64,000 bases of DNA from Cepaea nemoralis (Eukaryota > Mollusca > Gastropoda > Stylommatophora > Helicidae): positions 1,204,501 through 1,268,500 of the forward strand of contig JACEFZ010018303.1 of the NCBI GenBank assembly GCA_014155875.1, written 5' to 3'. Both the position numbers and the translations under genes were made by a program. How positions within the stretch are numbered: position 1 is the first letter of the stretch; every line of letters starts with the position of its first letter. Below are positions 13,916 through 25,648 of the stretch, in pieces. Below the pieces are notes generated by a model. That model was given only the letters and a program-made list of their open reading frames with translations. It was not told the DNA's origin and searched no databases.

Positions 13916-16900
13916 TATCATTGGCACCTTTCCGTCTTGACAGACGATAGTTTGGTACACAAAGCTTAATAACTACGATCCATGGCGGTGGCGAGTGTGG
14001 CTGGTAAGGCCAATTCTTGCTGCAAATGTTTGCCCACAGTAGGTGCATGTGAAAACATGGTCATTTCCACCATTTTGCACCATCTTACGTCTCTCGCGCT
14101 CTGTGTGTGCTTTATCTGCAATCATTTTCTCCTTTGTCTTTATTCCGTTTCTGATAGTTGCCCTCCAAGCAACACGTTCAGCGGCGACGTGCTCCCAATG
14201 TGCATTATCAATGCCTGTATCAATCATGTCCCGCTTACACACATCTTTGTATCGTAGTAGAGGCCGACCCTGAGATCTCTTACCCGTCTGTAATTCACCA
14301 AAAAAGATGTCCTTTGGTATTCTACCATCATCCATCCTCCTAACGTGTCCTATCCATCTAAGTCTACGAAGACTGAGCATGGAATACACCGTCACACAAC
14401 CTGATCTTTCCAATACTTCAGTATTTGTGATTTTGTCTTGCCACTTAATACCAAGTATTCTTCGCAGACACCGCATATGAAAGCTGTTTAAACGTTTCTC
14501 TTGGCGTGAGTAAGTTGTCCAGGTTTCACTGCCATAAAGAAGAGTACTAAGGACTCAGGCTTGGTAGACGAGGTGAAGTTGAGCCATCAAACCTGATTAT
14601 ACCCTTCATGCCTGTGTGGAACGATTCCACAATGGACAGAAGAGTTGGTGGGCAGCCAATCTTCTTTAGTACTTTGAACAGACCCTCACGACTGACCAAA
14701 TCGAATGCCTTTGTGAGGTCGATGAAGGCAATAAACAGTGGCTGATTTTGTTCCCGGCATTTTTCTTGCATCTGACGGAAGCCACACTGTGATTCGGGGT
14801 AGACTTGATCTCCCCCAGGACTTGAAATCTGTGCAGGACAATTCTGGCAAATACTTTCCCAACAATACACAGAAGTGAGATACCCCTATAGTTGTTACAG
14901 TCGCTCCGATCTCCCTTGTTCTTGTACAGCGTTATGATGTTTGAATCTTTGAATTCCTGTGGGACTTGTCCTTCTCGCCAGCATAGCTCTATTAGCTGGT
15001 GGATCTGTAGAGCGAGTGTGTCTTGCCCACTCCTGATCACCTCTATTGGAATCCCATCCTTACCTGGAGCCTTGCCAGATGCAAGCTCATTTATAGCACA
15101 CTTAACTTCTATTATAGTGGGAAGTGTGTCCAGGTGGTCAAGAGTTGGCAGGGCCTCTATGGCGTTGAGGGCATCATCCGCTAGCTTGGTCTCACTTGAG
15201 TAAAGCTCTAAATAGTGCTCGACCCATCTATCCATCTGCTGTTTCTTATCAGTGATGATTTCTCCAGTCAAGGTTTTCAGCGGTGCACTTCTTTTGATCA
15301 TTGGACCACAGGCTTTCTTTATCCCTTCATACATGCTAATGATGTTTCCCTTATCACTTGCGATTTGAATGGACTCACATAACTTGATCCAATAGTCAAT
15401 CGCTCACTGCCTGGCAGCCTTTTGTACATCCTTCCTTGCTTGCTTCAGCTCACTCAGAGTGTTACGCGTTGGTCTTTCCTTGTTTCTTAAGAGAGCTATC
15501 TTCTTTTTATCAATCAAGGGCTGCAGTATCTGGCTGTTTGCCGCAAACCAGTCCTGCTTCTTATCATCCACAGTGCCGTAAACCCCTACCGCTGTTTTAT
15601 AAATAGTTTCCTTAAGTTTACTCCATTTATCATTTACTATACAATTTTCTGATGTATCATTGAAAGCGTCTTCAAGTTGCTGATGAAATTCAAAGCACTT
15701 TCCAGGATCGTGAGTGTTAGTAATATTAATCCTGGGGCTAGACTTGTGTTTAGCTGTGTAGATTCTCTTTGGTCTCAGTCTAACCCTTGCAACAACCAAA
15801 GAATGATCTGTATCAGTCAGCACTGTGGTAACTTCGAGTTAATGATGTATGGTTCAGATGTTGTCTCCATGTGATAATGAAGTCCAGCTGATGCCAATTG
15901 CCGGATCTTGGATGTTTCCATGTGACCTTATGCATCTCTTTTGTTTTAAAAAAGGAGTTTGTAATACATAGGTCATTTCTAGTGCAATGCTCCAGCAGCC
16001 TTTGCCCATTATCATTCATGCGACCGGTGTTGTATTTTCCAAGGCACACTGGCCATGAACTCGAGTCCTTGCCCACACGAGCATTGAAATCACCGAGCAT
16101 ATAAATGTAGTCGGATTTTGGAACTGCCTTGATCGCAGAGTCTAGCTGCTCATAGAACATATCCTTCACATCATCAGAGGAAGCGAGTGCCGGTGCATAT
16201 GCAGTGAGAATGGTGGCAAATCCACAGGAGGTTGCCAAGCGCAGTGATAATAATCTTTCATTACCTCCAGCTGGGATATCAATCATTCCCAGTAGCGAAT
16301 TCTTCACTGCAAAGCCCACACCATGTTGCCTTTTTTTCTGCTTGCCCTCTTCCCTTCCAAAAAAAGTTGTAATTGTTTTCCCTGAGTGACCCTTCCTCAG
16401 CGAGGCAAGTCTCCTGCAGGCCAGCAATATCAATGTTAAGACGATTGAGTTCAGCATCAAACACAGCCGTTTTTCTCACATCGTCAATATTTGTCAAGTC
16501 AGTGGAAAATCCTAAACACATGGTTCTCACGTTCCAGGTTGCAAGCCGTAGCTTGAGGTTTCTACTCTTTCTATTAGTACCTTGTGCATTGGTTTTACAG
16601 CCTGCGATTCAGATTTTGTCCTAGCCCCAAGCACCCATTGAAGCAGGCAGGCTGTGGCGGATCAGCACCCAATTGGCTGGGGGCTGCCCAGCTTGAGGCG
16701 GGCGGTAGCTGATCAGTGACACCTGTAGGTGTCTCATACCGTCAGAGGCAACGCGTGGCTCCCCATGTCTACGCCAACTGACAAGGACTTATAACCCGTA
16801 ACAGTTGCCTCTCGCTTTGATTCCGAGACCGGTTAAGACCAGGGATGGAGTTATTGCCTCTCCATAGCACAAAGCCTGGGCTAAAATAAAGAAACCATGT

Positions 16901-16988
16901 GTTGCCCATGCAGCATGATCCCTCTCTCGGCCTGCCTAGTTCACTCCAGAGGAAAGTTGACACCTATAATCTGGGACAAGACAAGCTG
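13916..16988 (-). pseudogene. LINE-A, minus-strand copy inserted in the minisatellite
   Basis: Order on the minus strand: 5' UTR (16.98-16.55 kb), EEP endonuclease pieces (LNIDIAGLQETCLAEEG, MLGDFNARVGKDSSSW), linker, RT N-terminal part (ASGKAPGKDGIPIEVIRSGQ, KNKGDRSDCNNYRGISLL, FIDLTKAFDLVSREGL), then a gap: the region holding the FADD motif is deleted between about 14560 and 14590. The C-terminal part follows (RLRWIGHVRRMDDGRIPK, then a C2H2 finger CTYCGQTF...HTRHRH). Several frameshifts. Target duplication TACTTTTT at 13908-13915 and 16989-16996. The motif C deletion makes it dead. A plus-strand relative is at 31.3-35.7 kb. Confidence 0.9.
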
Positions 16989-18120
16989 TACTTTTTATAA
17001 TATACACACAATGTGGGATGTGGTCACTAGAACGCTGGCTGGCTTTAATTTTTATAATATACACAAAATGTGGGATGTGGTCACTTGAAAGCCGATTGGC
17101 TTTACTTTATATAATATACACACCATGTGGGATGTGGCCACTAGAATTTATGGCTTTAATTTATATAATATACACAGAATGTGGGATGTGGTCAATAGTA
17201 CGTCGGCTGGGGTTACTTTATATAATATACACACAATGTGGGATGTGGTCACTTGAAAGCCGATTGGCTTTACTTTATATAATATATACACAATGTGGGA
17301 TGTGGTCACCAGAACGCCGGCTGGCTTTACTTTATATAATATACACACAATGTGGGATGTGGTCACTAGAACGCCGGCTGGCTTTACTTTATATAATATA
17401 CACACAATGTGGGATGTGGTAACTAGAACGCCAACTGGCTTTACTTTATATAATATACACACAATGTGGGATGTGGTAACTAGAACGCCAACTAGCTTTA
17501 CTTTATATAATATATACACAATGTGGGATGTGGTCAATAGTACGTCGGCTGGGGTTACTTTATATAATATATACACTATGTGGGATGTGGTCACCAGAAC
17601 GCCGGCTGGCTTTACTTTATATAATATACACACAATGTGGGATGTGGTCACTAGAACGTAGGCTGGGGTTACTTTATATAATGTACACACAATTTGGGAT
17701 GTGGTCACTAGAACGGCTGGCTTTACTTTATATAATATACATAAAATGTGGGATGTGGTCACTTGAAAACCGGCTGGCTTTACTTTATATAATATACACA
17801 CCATGTGGGATGTGATCACTAGAACGGCGGCTGGCTTTACTTTATATAATATACACACAATTTGGGATGTGGTCACTAGAACGGCTGGCTTTACTTTATA
17901 TAATATACACACAATGAGGGATGTGGTCACTAGAACGTAGGCTGGGGTTACTTTATATAATATACACACAATGTGAGATGTGGTCACTAGAACGGCTGGC
18001 TTTACTTTATATGATATACACACAATGAGGGATGTGGTCACTAGAACGGCTGGCTTTACTTTATATAATATACACACAATGTGGGATGTGGTCACTAGAA
18101 CGTCGGCTGGCTTTACTTTC
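16989..18120. repeat. 54/57-bp minisatellite, block A part 3
   Basis: About 20 units. The last unit changes to 'ggctttactttccataatat' and then runs directly into SINE sequence ('ttccctgttcccattcatgg'), which shows that the unit is the SINE tail. Confidence 0.95.
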
Positions 18121-18262
18121 CATAATATTTCCCTGTTCCCATTCATGGATAGGCCGACCTGACAGCCAAAGCCATTGTCACAATCTCCTTCTACACTGAA
18201 GTTAGAACACGTGACCTACGACCGACAGGCCAGGATGCTAGCTACTGCGCTACCGCGGATTC
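18105..18262 (-). mobile_element. tRNA-derived SINE (block A), 5' of minisatellite
   Basis: Read on the minus strand, a tRNA-like head has an A box TAGCGCAGTAGCTAGC (18252-18237) and a weak B box GTGTTCTAAC (18210-18201), about 42 bases apart as in a tRNA. A unique body follows (ATTGTGACAATGGCTTTGGC), then 'aaatattatggaaagtaaag', which merges with the first minisatellite unit. The same SINE is in block B at 53313-53460. Non-coding; transcription would be by RNA polymerase III if active. Confidence 0.7.
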
Positions 18263-18279
18263 TTTTGTGTGGCTTTTCC

Positions 18280-18356
18280 TGTGTTTGTTTCTCATAGTGT
18301 TTCTGTGTTTGTTTCTCATAGCGTTTCTGTGTTTGTTTCTCATTGTGTTTCTGTGC
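18280..18356 (+). repeat. 24-bp tandem repeat, about 3 units
   Basis: Units of 'gtttctgtgtttgtttctca' + 'tagt'. The same three units occur in block B at about 53469-53545 with almost no change. Confidence 0.85.
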
Positions 18357-18674
18357 TGATACTGAACCTATACATCGTGAAATGTCTAGTTGTGTGGTTC
18401 TACCTGCAAGTGTAAATATGCCATGTTCTACACCGGGGATGTCCATCAGTGAAAACAACCTGCCTAAATCACTCTGAAATTAACTTATATATTATTATGC
18501 TCAGCCCACGACATCGGAAAACTATTCCCTCTCCATCTTCTGCCTGTTGTCTCCAAACAGAGCATTTGCCCTTAAACAACTGAAGGCAAGACCTGTGTAT
18601 ACTTGATTATGATTGATCGGATTCTGCAGCTAAAGCTCCCAACCATCCTTAGCCGACTCTGAGTGCTTGTACAG

Positions 18675-19210
18675 TAGGTAACAGTTCAACTATTCTTTGC
18701 TTCATGAATGGACCCAGTAACACATGTAGATTACAGTTTAACTATTCTTTGCTTCGTGAATGGACCCAGTAACACATGTAGATTACAGTTTAACTATTCT
18801 TTGCTTCATGAACGGACCCAGTAACACATGTAGATTACAGTTTAACTATTCTTTGCTTCGTGAATGGACCCTGTAACACATGTAGATTACAGTTTAACTA
18901 TTCTTTGCTTCGTGAATGGACCCTGTAACACACAGAGATTACAGTTTAACTATTCTTTGCTTCATGTATGGGCCCGATAACATATAGGGATTATCGTTTA
19001 GCTATTCTTTGCTGCATATATGGGCCCGGTAAAACATGTAGATTACAGTTTAACTATTATTTGTTTCATGTATGGGCCCTGTAACACACAGAGATTACAG
19101 TTTGTAACTATTATGTGCTTCATGTTTGGGCCCTATAACACACAGAGATTACAGTTTAACTATTATTTGCTTCATGTATGGGCCCGTAACACATGTAGAT
19201 TACATATTTT
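18675..19210 (+). repeat. 52-bp tandem repeat, about 10 units
   Basis: Units contain 'gattacagtttaactattct' and 'ttgcttcatgtatgggccc' followed by 'tgtaacacacaga'. Two subtypes are interleaved: 'gaatggacccagtaacacat' units first, 'atgggccctgtaacacacag' units later. Block B (53870-54290) has about eight units, all of the second subtype, so the array has been remodelled since duplication. Position 18460-18674 before it holds no recognised feature. Confidence 0.9.
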
Positions 19211-19439
19211 AGCTGTTTGTTTATTTAAAGATATATAAAACATTTTGACAGTCACATAAAAGTCGGAAATCATATCAAAGACAGCAAGTACATTGTGTGA
19301 TCATTTACAAGCTGAAACAATGCTCGATCTGAGTTAAATGTACGTTTTCGAGCTGTTGATACAGAAAATAATATTGCCCTATTTTTTTTCTATTTACTTC
19401 CAATATATACATTTGCAACTACTAGTGATATTTATGTAA

Positions 19440-19665
19440 AACTTTTAAAGTGATGTGATCAGTTGAGCGCCGGTTATCTTTACATTCCATAATATTTCTT
19501 TATACCTTTTAAAGTCTATGAGACCTGATAGTTCGAACCGTTTTTTAAATTGTCCATCTCAATGGAATTGTCATCTTAAGTGACAACAAGGCCTACAGAG
19601 TTATTGCATTAGCCAGATTTCTTTCTGTGGCTTTGGCATGTGTTTATTACTGGTATTATTTATCC
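19440..19665 (-). mobile_element. Older copy of the same SINE type
   Basis: On the minus strand, a B-box-like GGTTCGAAC lies at about 19541-19533. Its 3' side ends with 'gaaatattatggaatgtaaa' and a diverged single minisatellite unit (plus strand: 'gatgtgatcagttgagcgcc' + 'ggttatctttacattcc'). It therefore has the tail of the 18.1-kb SINE but without amplification. It also occurs in block B near 54535-54760. The A box is degenerate. Confidence 0.5.
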
Positions 19666-19729
19666 GGTAAAATGGCGACGGTATAAAGGTAAGATTTTTT
19701 TTTAAGAGGACGCAGTTTTTTTGTTTTTT

Positions 19730-20065
19730 TTTGTTAGACGCACTATTTTTCGCATCCGATTTGGGCAGTTTTCACTATAAACCACGGAAGGCAGGCAGTG
19801 GATTGAATATTGAGGGCGGCCGACGGATAGTTGTTGGTTATAGTCTCAAGTTTCGTTACGATAGGCAGAAGATCTCTTTAACGAGACAATTGCTACGGTC
19901 TCCAGCCAGTATGGTCACTGCCAGGAAGGAAAGCAACGGTAAACTACCTTCTTTAAAGACTCCTAGTTTATCATGATTCGTCACAAGGAAAGGACAGGTA
20001 CACTGAAATTAGCAGCATGGAATGTTCGTAATTTACGCGAAGACGAAAAATTGGATAACTATCCA
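19730..20065 (+). pseudogene. LINE-C-like 5' end (plus strand)
   Basis: 5' UTR-like sequence, then MVTARKESNGKLPS and, after a frame change, LKLAAWNVRNLREDEKLDN, the start of an EEP endonuclease domain (WNVR). It stops abruptly at a (CCAT)n junction, where the 3' end of a minus-strand LINE-C begins. The 5' UTR matches that of the minus-strand LINE-C at 27.2-27.5 kb at perhaps 75-80 percent by eye, so it belongs to a different subfamily. The same head-to-head join exists in block B. Confidence 0.75.
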
Positions 20066-21027
20066 TCCATCATGTGCCATGCCGATAAGTGTGTGCGGTC
20101 ATGTTCTGCCATCTCACTCGATCACCAGAGTCGTAGATCAGCTTCGTGATTCTGTCTCGAACATGCCACGTGGCCAAGCCATCCAGGTATATACTTCTCA
20201 GTCTTCCCCTTGGTCTCTCCCCTTCGATCTTGCCAGTCGTCACCAAGTTCTCCAAGTCATTTCTTCTCATAACATGCAGAAACAATTTTTACTATGTACG
20301 TCTAATGACTCTAATCAGTTTACGATCTTCATTTGTTTCTTGAAGGACTTGTTCATTGGGTTTTCTGTCTGTCCATGATATTCTTTGAATTTTCCTCAGA
20401 AACCACATTTCCACAGCCATCAGCTGTTTTTCAACTTGACTGCATATTGTCCAAGCTTCAAAACGACACAAAAGTATAGTTTCTATGTAGAACTTCAACA
20501 CTCTTTTTTGTGTTTCAGTTGATATCTCTTTATTGGTCATTATGTTTTTCAACTTGCAAAAGGTTACCTTCGCAATTTCAGTTCTTGTTCTAATCTCTTC
20601 AAGGCATCTCCCATCAGATGTTATGACTGTGCCGAGATGACTGTATCGATTCACTTGCTTAAGAATATGCCCATTTACTCGTATATCACATTGTGGTATT
20701 TCCTTCTTCCCAGTGACGACCATAATCTGTGTCTTCTTAATATTCAGTTCTAACCCTAGTTGTTCACTGTGTGCAACAACCGCATCTACTAAATTATGCA
20801 GGTCCTTTTCATTGTCTGCAATCAAGACTGTATCATCTGCATATCTAATGTTATTAATGTATCGTCCCCCAATGTTGATTCCTTCCATATCTTCTATGTT
20901 TCTGAAAATATTTTCACTGTACAGGGGAAAAAGATCTGGAGACATTATACATCCCTGTCTCACACCTCTTGTAATAGGCTGATATTGACCTACATCGTTA
21001 TCAATGCTGATGGCAGCTTGTTATTTC
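20066..21027 (-). pseudogene. LINE-C copy C2, 3' half
   Basis: Minus-strand RT: RQGCIMSPDLFPLYSENIF, INNIRYADDTVLIADNEKDL (motif C), GLELNIKKTQIMVVTGKK, HLGTVITSDGRC, LMAVEMWFLRKIQ and the basic 3' end RGRLRSIYLDGLATWHVRD, with frameshifts near the end. The 5' half continues at 25649 after the LINE-B insertion. Closely related to C1 (10.3 kb) and C3 (block B). Confidence 0.88.
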
Positions 21028-24000
21028 TAATTGGGGGGTACGGGGTGTCAGGCATTGGTAGCACCTTTGGTAGGGATGACTCTCATGTCCTTTTCAGGGC
21101 CCATCCCCCACTGGTCCAAGCCTGACACCCAGCTCGTGCCTGTGGCTCCTAGTAGCTGTCAGCATGCGACAGCGGCCACCCCCCGGGCAACATCTGTGAG
21201 AGGCTGGCTAAACCAGGCGTGGGTAGCCGATTTGGTGTCAAACCAAGCGGTAAACAAGGGTAAGCCTACCCAGCATGTGAAGACAGGATTCGGCAGACTG
21301 CGCGGAAGAAATCATTCCTGATTCAACGGGCAAAACGGCGTTTACCTGCAAAGCGTTGTGGAACATAATGAGCACGGCAAGGCACGTAGAGCGCCCTGGT
21401 CATCCACTACACCTGTATTCGTCTCCAGTCGTCTCGACTTGTCTTGCCACTGTATTCAGATGGACAGGCGAGAGAGTGAGGTCGACGAATTGCGCAACTC
21501 TTCCTCACTTTAATCCAAGTCATCGCGCAAGTCATTCTTCATCCAACGTCATATATCACCTTCAAGCCCTGTCGCGATGGGCGAGCGGCGAAGCGGCAGG
21601 CGTGGGTACGCTGGCAGCCGTAGTCGCAGACCTGCACACGGGCGGCTCAGGCCATATGGTCGTCTTCTAATGACCGGAGCAGCAGTGGGATTCGGCAACC
21701 CCCTGAGCGACTGAGCAGATCTCTGTAGGAACACACTGCTCACCTCCATAGCATGAGGAAGGGGCTAGAAAAGGTGCCCTAAACATTGTCTGCTCCATCA
21801 CTACCTAACCAGCTAGCCACGGTTGGTGGGTACCCTAACTGCGGTCGACATACAAATAAAGATAAAACAAGTAAAGCTAAAAGAGGACACCATATTCCCT
21901 TAACAATTGGAACTTGGAATGTACGCACCCTACTTGACAGAGACGGCGCGTTGGGTCCAGAGAGACGAACAGCACTGATTGGGAGAGAGCTGGGCAGATA
22001 CAACATCGACATTGCAGCCTTAAGCGAGACACGACTTGCAGAAGAAGGCCAAATCTGTCAAATAGGTGCCGGCTACACATTTTTCTGGAGTGGAAGGAAA
22101 AGCGAGGAAAGACGCCAATCCGGTGTGGGATTTGCCATTAAGTCGGCCCTGGTCGGTAAATTAGCTGGATTTCCAAAAGCTATAAATGACAAGCTCATGA
22201 CCATTAAGTTGCCCCTGCTGAATGGAAGGAAGCATGCAACCATTGTGAGTGTCTACGCACCAACTATGACCATCGAAGATGATGTCAAGAACAAGGTCTA
22301 TAAGGACCTACACCAGTGTTTCCCAACGTGGGGCCCACGCCCCACAGGGGGGCAATTTGACTGTTAAGGGGGGGGGGGGGGGGGGGGGAATTCGAAAATG
22401 GAAGAAATTGGCTGAATATAACAAAACGGGGAGACTTGAGACTGAAGTTAACTAAATTGGAACCTGACATAAGCAAGCATCAAGCGCAAGGATCTCACTA
22501 AATTTAAATAATAAATAATTACTAATAATTAAAATAATATAGAAAAATCTTTCATTAAAATTATTTTGTACTTGAATTTCAGTTCTCCATTATATGTTTT
22601 GAAAATTTACTTACTGTGTTTGCTCAATAATTACCTAGTGATTTCTTCCTAAAACCTATCATTCAAGTTTCTTTAGTGAACATTTCGCAATCCGACACGG
22701 GTGGTAACTCTGTTCGAGTTCCTCGTGGACCCCGCAATAGGCGGGGGAGGGGGGCAATATGAATTTTAGAAAGGCTTAAGTGGGGCATGGTACAAAAAAG
22801 GTTGGGAAAACTGACCTACACAATGTACTAACATCTGTTCCCAAAGGAGACAAACTTATACTCCTTGGGGATTTCGATGCCAGAGTAGGCACGGACACCA
22901 CCTCTTGGAGTGGCATTATTGGAAAGCACGGAGTCGGAAATTGTAACAACAATAGACTTCTCCACCTTCAGACATGTGCCGAACACGATCTCCTGATTAC
23001 CAACACAATTGTCCGTCTCCCCATGAGAAATAGGACATCGTGGATGCACCCTCGCTCGAAACACTGGTACCTCAGTGACTATGTCATTGTCAGGAGAAAT
23101 GACAGACAAGACGTTCGGGTAACAAACTCCATGTGTGGTGCCGAATGTTGGACAGACCATCGTCTCATTGTCTCAAAAATAAACATTCACATCAAGCTAC
23201 CACGGCGTCCTCAAGGGGTAAAAATGCAAAAAAAAAACAAACTAAATGCCACACGCCTAAACAGCAAGAAAATGCAGCATTCGTTTGAAAATATGCTGGA
23301 AAACCGCCTAAAGCCCAATGCTGCTGCTAAACAGGATACAGAAACAGAGTGGAGAGCCCTAAAGGACATAATTTACAACACTGCTATGGAAATCCTGGGT
23401 CCATCCCCCCGAAAGCATAAAGATTGGTTTGATGAAAATTCCGAAGACATCAACCAATTGCTGGCCGAGAAACATCTTCTCCTCAAGACACATTTGAGTG
23501 ACCCGAAGTCAACATAAAAAAAAGATGCCTTCAAGAACATTCAGAGAGTAGTGCAGCAGAAACTTCGGCACATGCGGGATTCCTGGCTGAGCAACAAAGC
23601 TGATGAAATTCAAGGCTTTGCTGACAGGCATGACATGAAAAACTTCTACGACTCACTGAAAGTGGTCTATGGTCCTACATCACTAGGCATAGCTCCTCTC
23701 CTCAGTGCAGATGGGGGAACATTGGTCACCGATAAGAAAGAAATCCTTCAACGCTGGGCAGAGCATTTCAGCAACATCTTAAATGCAACTTCCTTCTTCG
23801 ATGATGAAACCATCAACTGCCTTCCTCAAGTTCCCACCAATGAGACACTTGATGACCTGCCAACCATAGTGGAAGTAAACAAAGCCATCCAGCAACTCTC
23901 CAGCGGCAAGGCACCTGGTCCTGACTCCATCCCAGCAGAGATATACAAGGCAGGTGGGCCGGTCCTAACAGAGCAGCTTCACCAAGTCTTTACAAACATA

Positions 24001-25648
24001 AGGGTGAAAGAGACCATGCCACAAGATTTCAAGGACGCGACAATAGTCCACATTTACAAACGTAAAGGAAACTGCCAATACTGTGACAACCACCGAGGCA
24101 TCTCCTTGCTTTCAATTGCAGGGAAGATACTCGCCATAATTCTTCTCAATCGCCTCACGGCCCATCTCGATCAAGGTCTTTTTCCTGAGAGTCAATGTGG
24201 CTTCAGAAAAGAACGTGGAACTGTTGACATGATTTTCGCTTGCAAGAGAAATGTCAGGAACAGAACTGCGAAATGTTCTCCACTTTCATTGACCTTACCA
24301 AGGCTTTTGATACAGTCAGCAGAGAAGGACTGTGGAAGATTATGGCAAAATATGGCTGTCCACGAAAGTTTGTCCAATAAGTGCGGCTATTTCATGATGG
24401 TATGCAGGCAAGAGTACGGGAAAATGGTGAACTGTCTGAACCCTTTCCTGTCACCAATGGAGTGAAGCAAGGATGTGTCCTGGCACCGACACTGTTCAGC
24501 CTCATGTTTTCAGCCATGTTGATGAATGCCTTCGAGAACGATGACATTGGAATAGACATCAACTGGATGGAAAGTTGTTCAATCTCAGAAGGCTGAAAGC
24601 TAAAACCAAAATTAACAGCGACACCGTCAGAGAGCTCCTGTTTGCTGATGACTGCGCTCTATACGCCAACTCAAGAGGCGGACATACAACATAATGTTTC
24701 AGCTTTCTCACATGCCTGTGCCAACTTTGGGCTCAATATCAACTTGGAGAAGACTGTAGTTATGTACCAGCCAGCTCCAGGGAATAATCACACTGTGCCG
24801 AATATCAAAGTGAATGGTCATAGACTAAGTGTTGTGGACAAATTCACCTATCTTGGCAGCACTGTCTCACAAGCTGCCACACCTGATGACGAAGTGAATG
24901 CAAGAATCTCCAAGGCCAGTGTGGCCTTTGGCAGACTGTACAAGAATGTAGGTGACAGAACTGGAATAAGCTTGCAAACAAAGCTAAAAGTCTTGAAAGC
25001 AGTTGTATTATCCACACTGCTATATGCTTGTGAAACCTGGACTGTTTATCAGCGACACGCTAGGAAATTAAACCACTTCCACACAGTCTGCCTAAGGAAG
25101 CTACTGAAGATTAAATGGCAACACAAGATCCCAGACACTGAAGTCTTAGAAAGAGCGTCCATGCCCAGTATCCACACTCTACTGATGAAGAATCAGATTC
25201 GCTGGGCTGGTCACTTGACTCGCATGCCAGATCACAGGCTCCCTAAACGAATGTTTTACAGCGAACTGCGTTGTGATAAACGCTCCCAAGGCGGCCTGAG
25301 GAAACGCTGTAAAGACACTCTGAAAATTTCACTGAATGCTTTTGGAATTCATCATGACAACTGGGAGGCTGCAGCCAAAGACCGAAATTCGTGGCGTGCA
25401 TCATTACACAAGGGTGCAGTCATGTGTGAGGCAACCAGGACTGCAAGAGCTGTAAAGAAAAGGCAGGATAGAAAGACCACTGCAGGAAATCCTCCTCCAG
25501 AAACGTCAAGCATTCTTTGTCCACATTGTCGAAGAACATTTCGAGCCAAAATAGGCCTTATCAGCCATCTTAGAACCCACGGCTCCATACTTTCAACCCC
25601 ACTGGATGAAATGAATGGTCATCATCATTCTTGATGGACAAACAACAC
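21028..25648 (+). pseudogene. LINE-B, near full-length but broken
   Basis: Inserted in LINE-C copy C2, with ATTTC at 21023-21027 and 25649-25653 as the likely target duplication; the site is intact in block B near 57490. It has a GC-richer 5' UTR (21.03-21.79 kb). EEP endonuclease: IGTWNVRTLLDRDGALG, ALSETRLAEEG, SGVGFAIKSAL, then after a hAT insertion LLGDFDARVGTD (usual GDFN is GDFD) and CWTDHRLIVSKI. RT follows: SGKAPGPDSIPAEIYKAGG, CDNHRGISLLSIAGKIL, PESQCGFRKERGTVDMIF, FIDLTKAFDTVSREGL, GVKQGCVLAPTLF, LLFADDCALYANS (FADD at 24641-24652), FTYLGSTVS, IRWAGHLTRMPDHRLPKR. It ends with a C2H2 finger CPHCRRTF...HLRTH and stops at 25632. Defects: TAA at 23515-23517, a frameshift near 24270, a stop in 24350-24380, two frame changes around 24.59-24.68 kb. 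Related in architecture to LINE-A. Confidence 0.9.
22314..22813. mobile_element. hAT-type MITE inside LINE-B endonuclease
   Basis: A 500-bp non-coding insertion with an exact 8-bp target duplication ACCTACAC (22306-22313 and 22814-22821), the hAT signature length. Imperfect terminal inverted repeats: CAGTGTTTCCCAAC on the left, CAGTTTTCCCAAC at the right end read inward, each followed within about 30 bases by GCCCCAC. A poly-G run lies at about 22367-22388. Removing insert plus one duplication (508 bases) restores the endonuclease reading frame, so the MITE arrived while that frame was still open. Confidence 0.9.

Noticed and set aside
18200..18262. Functional tRNA gene
   Set aside because: A and B boxes fit a tRNA-derived SINE, but the B box is degenerate and a complete cloverleaf could not be formed.
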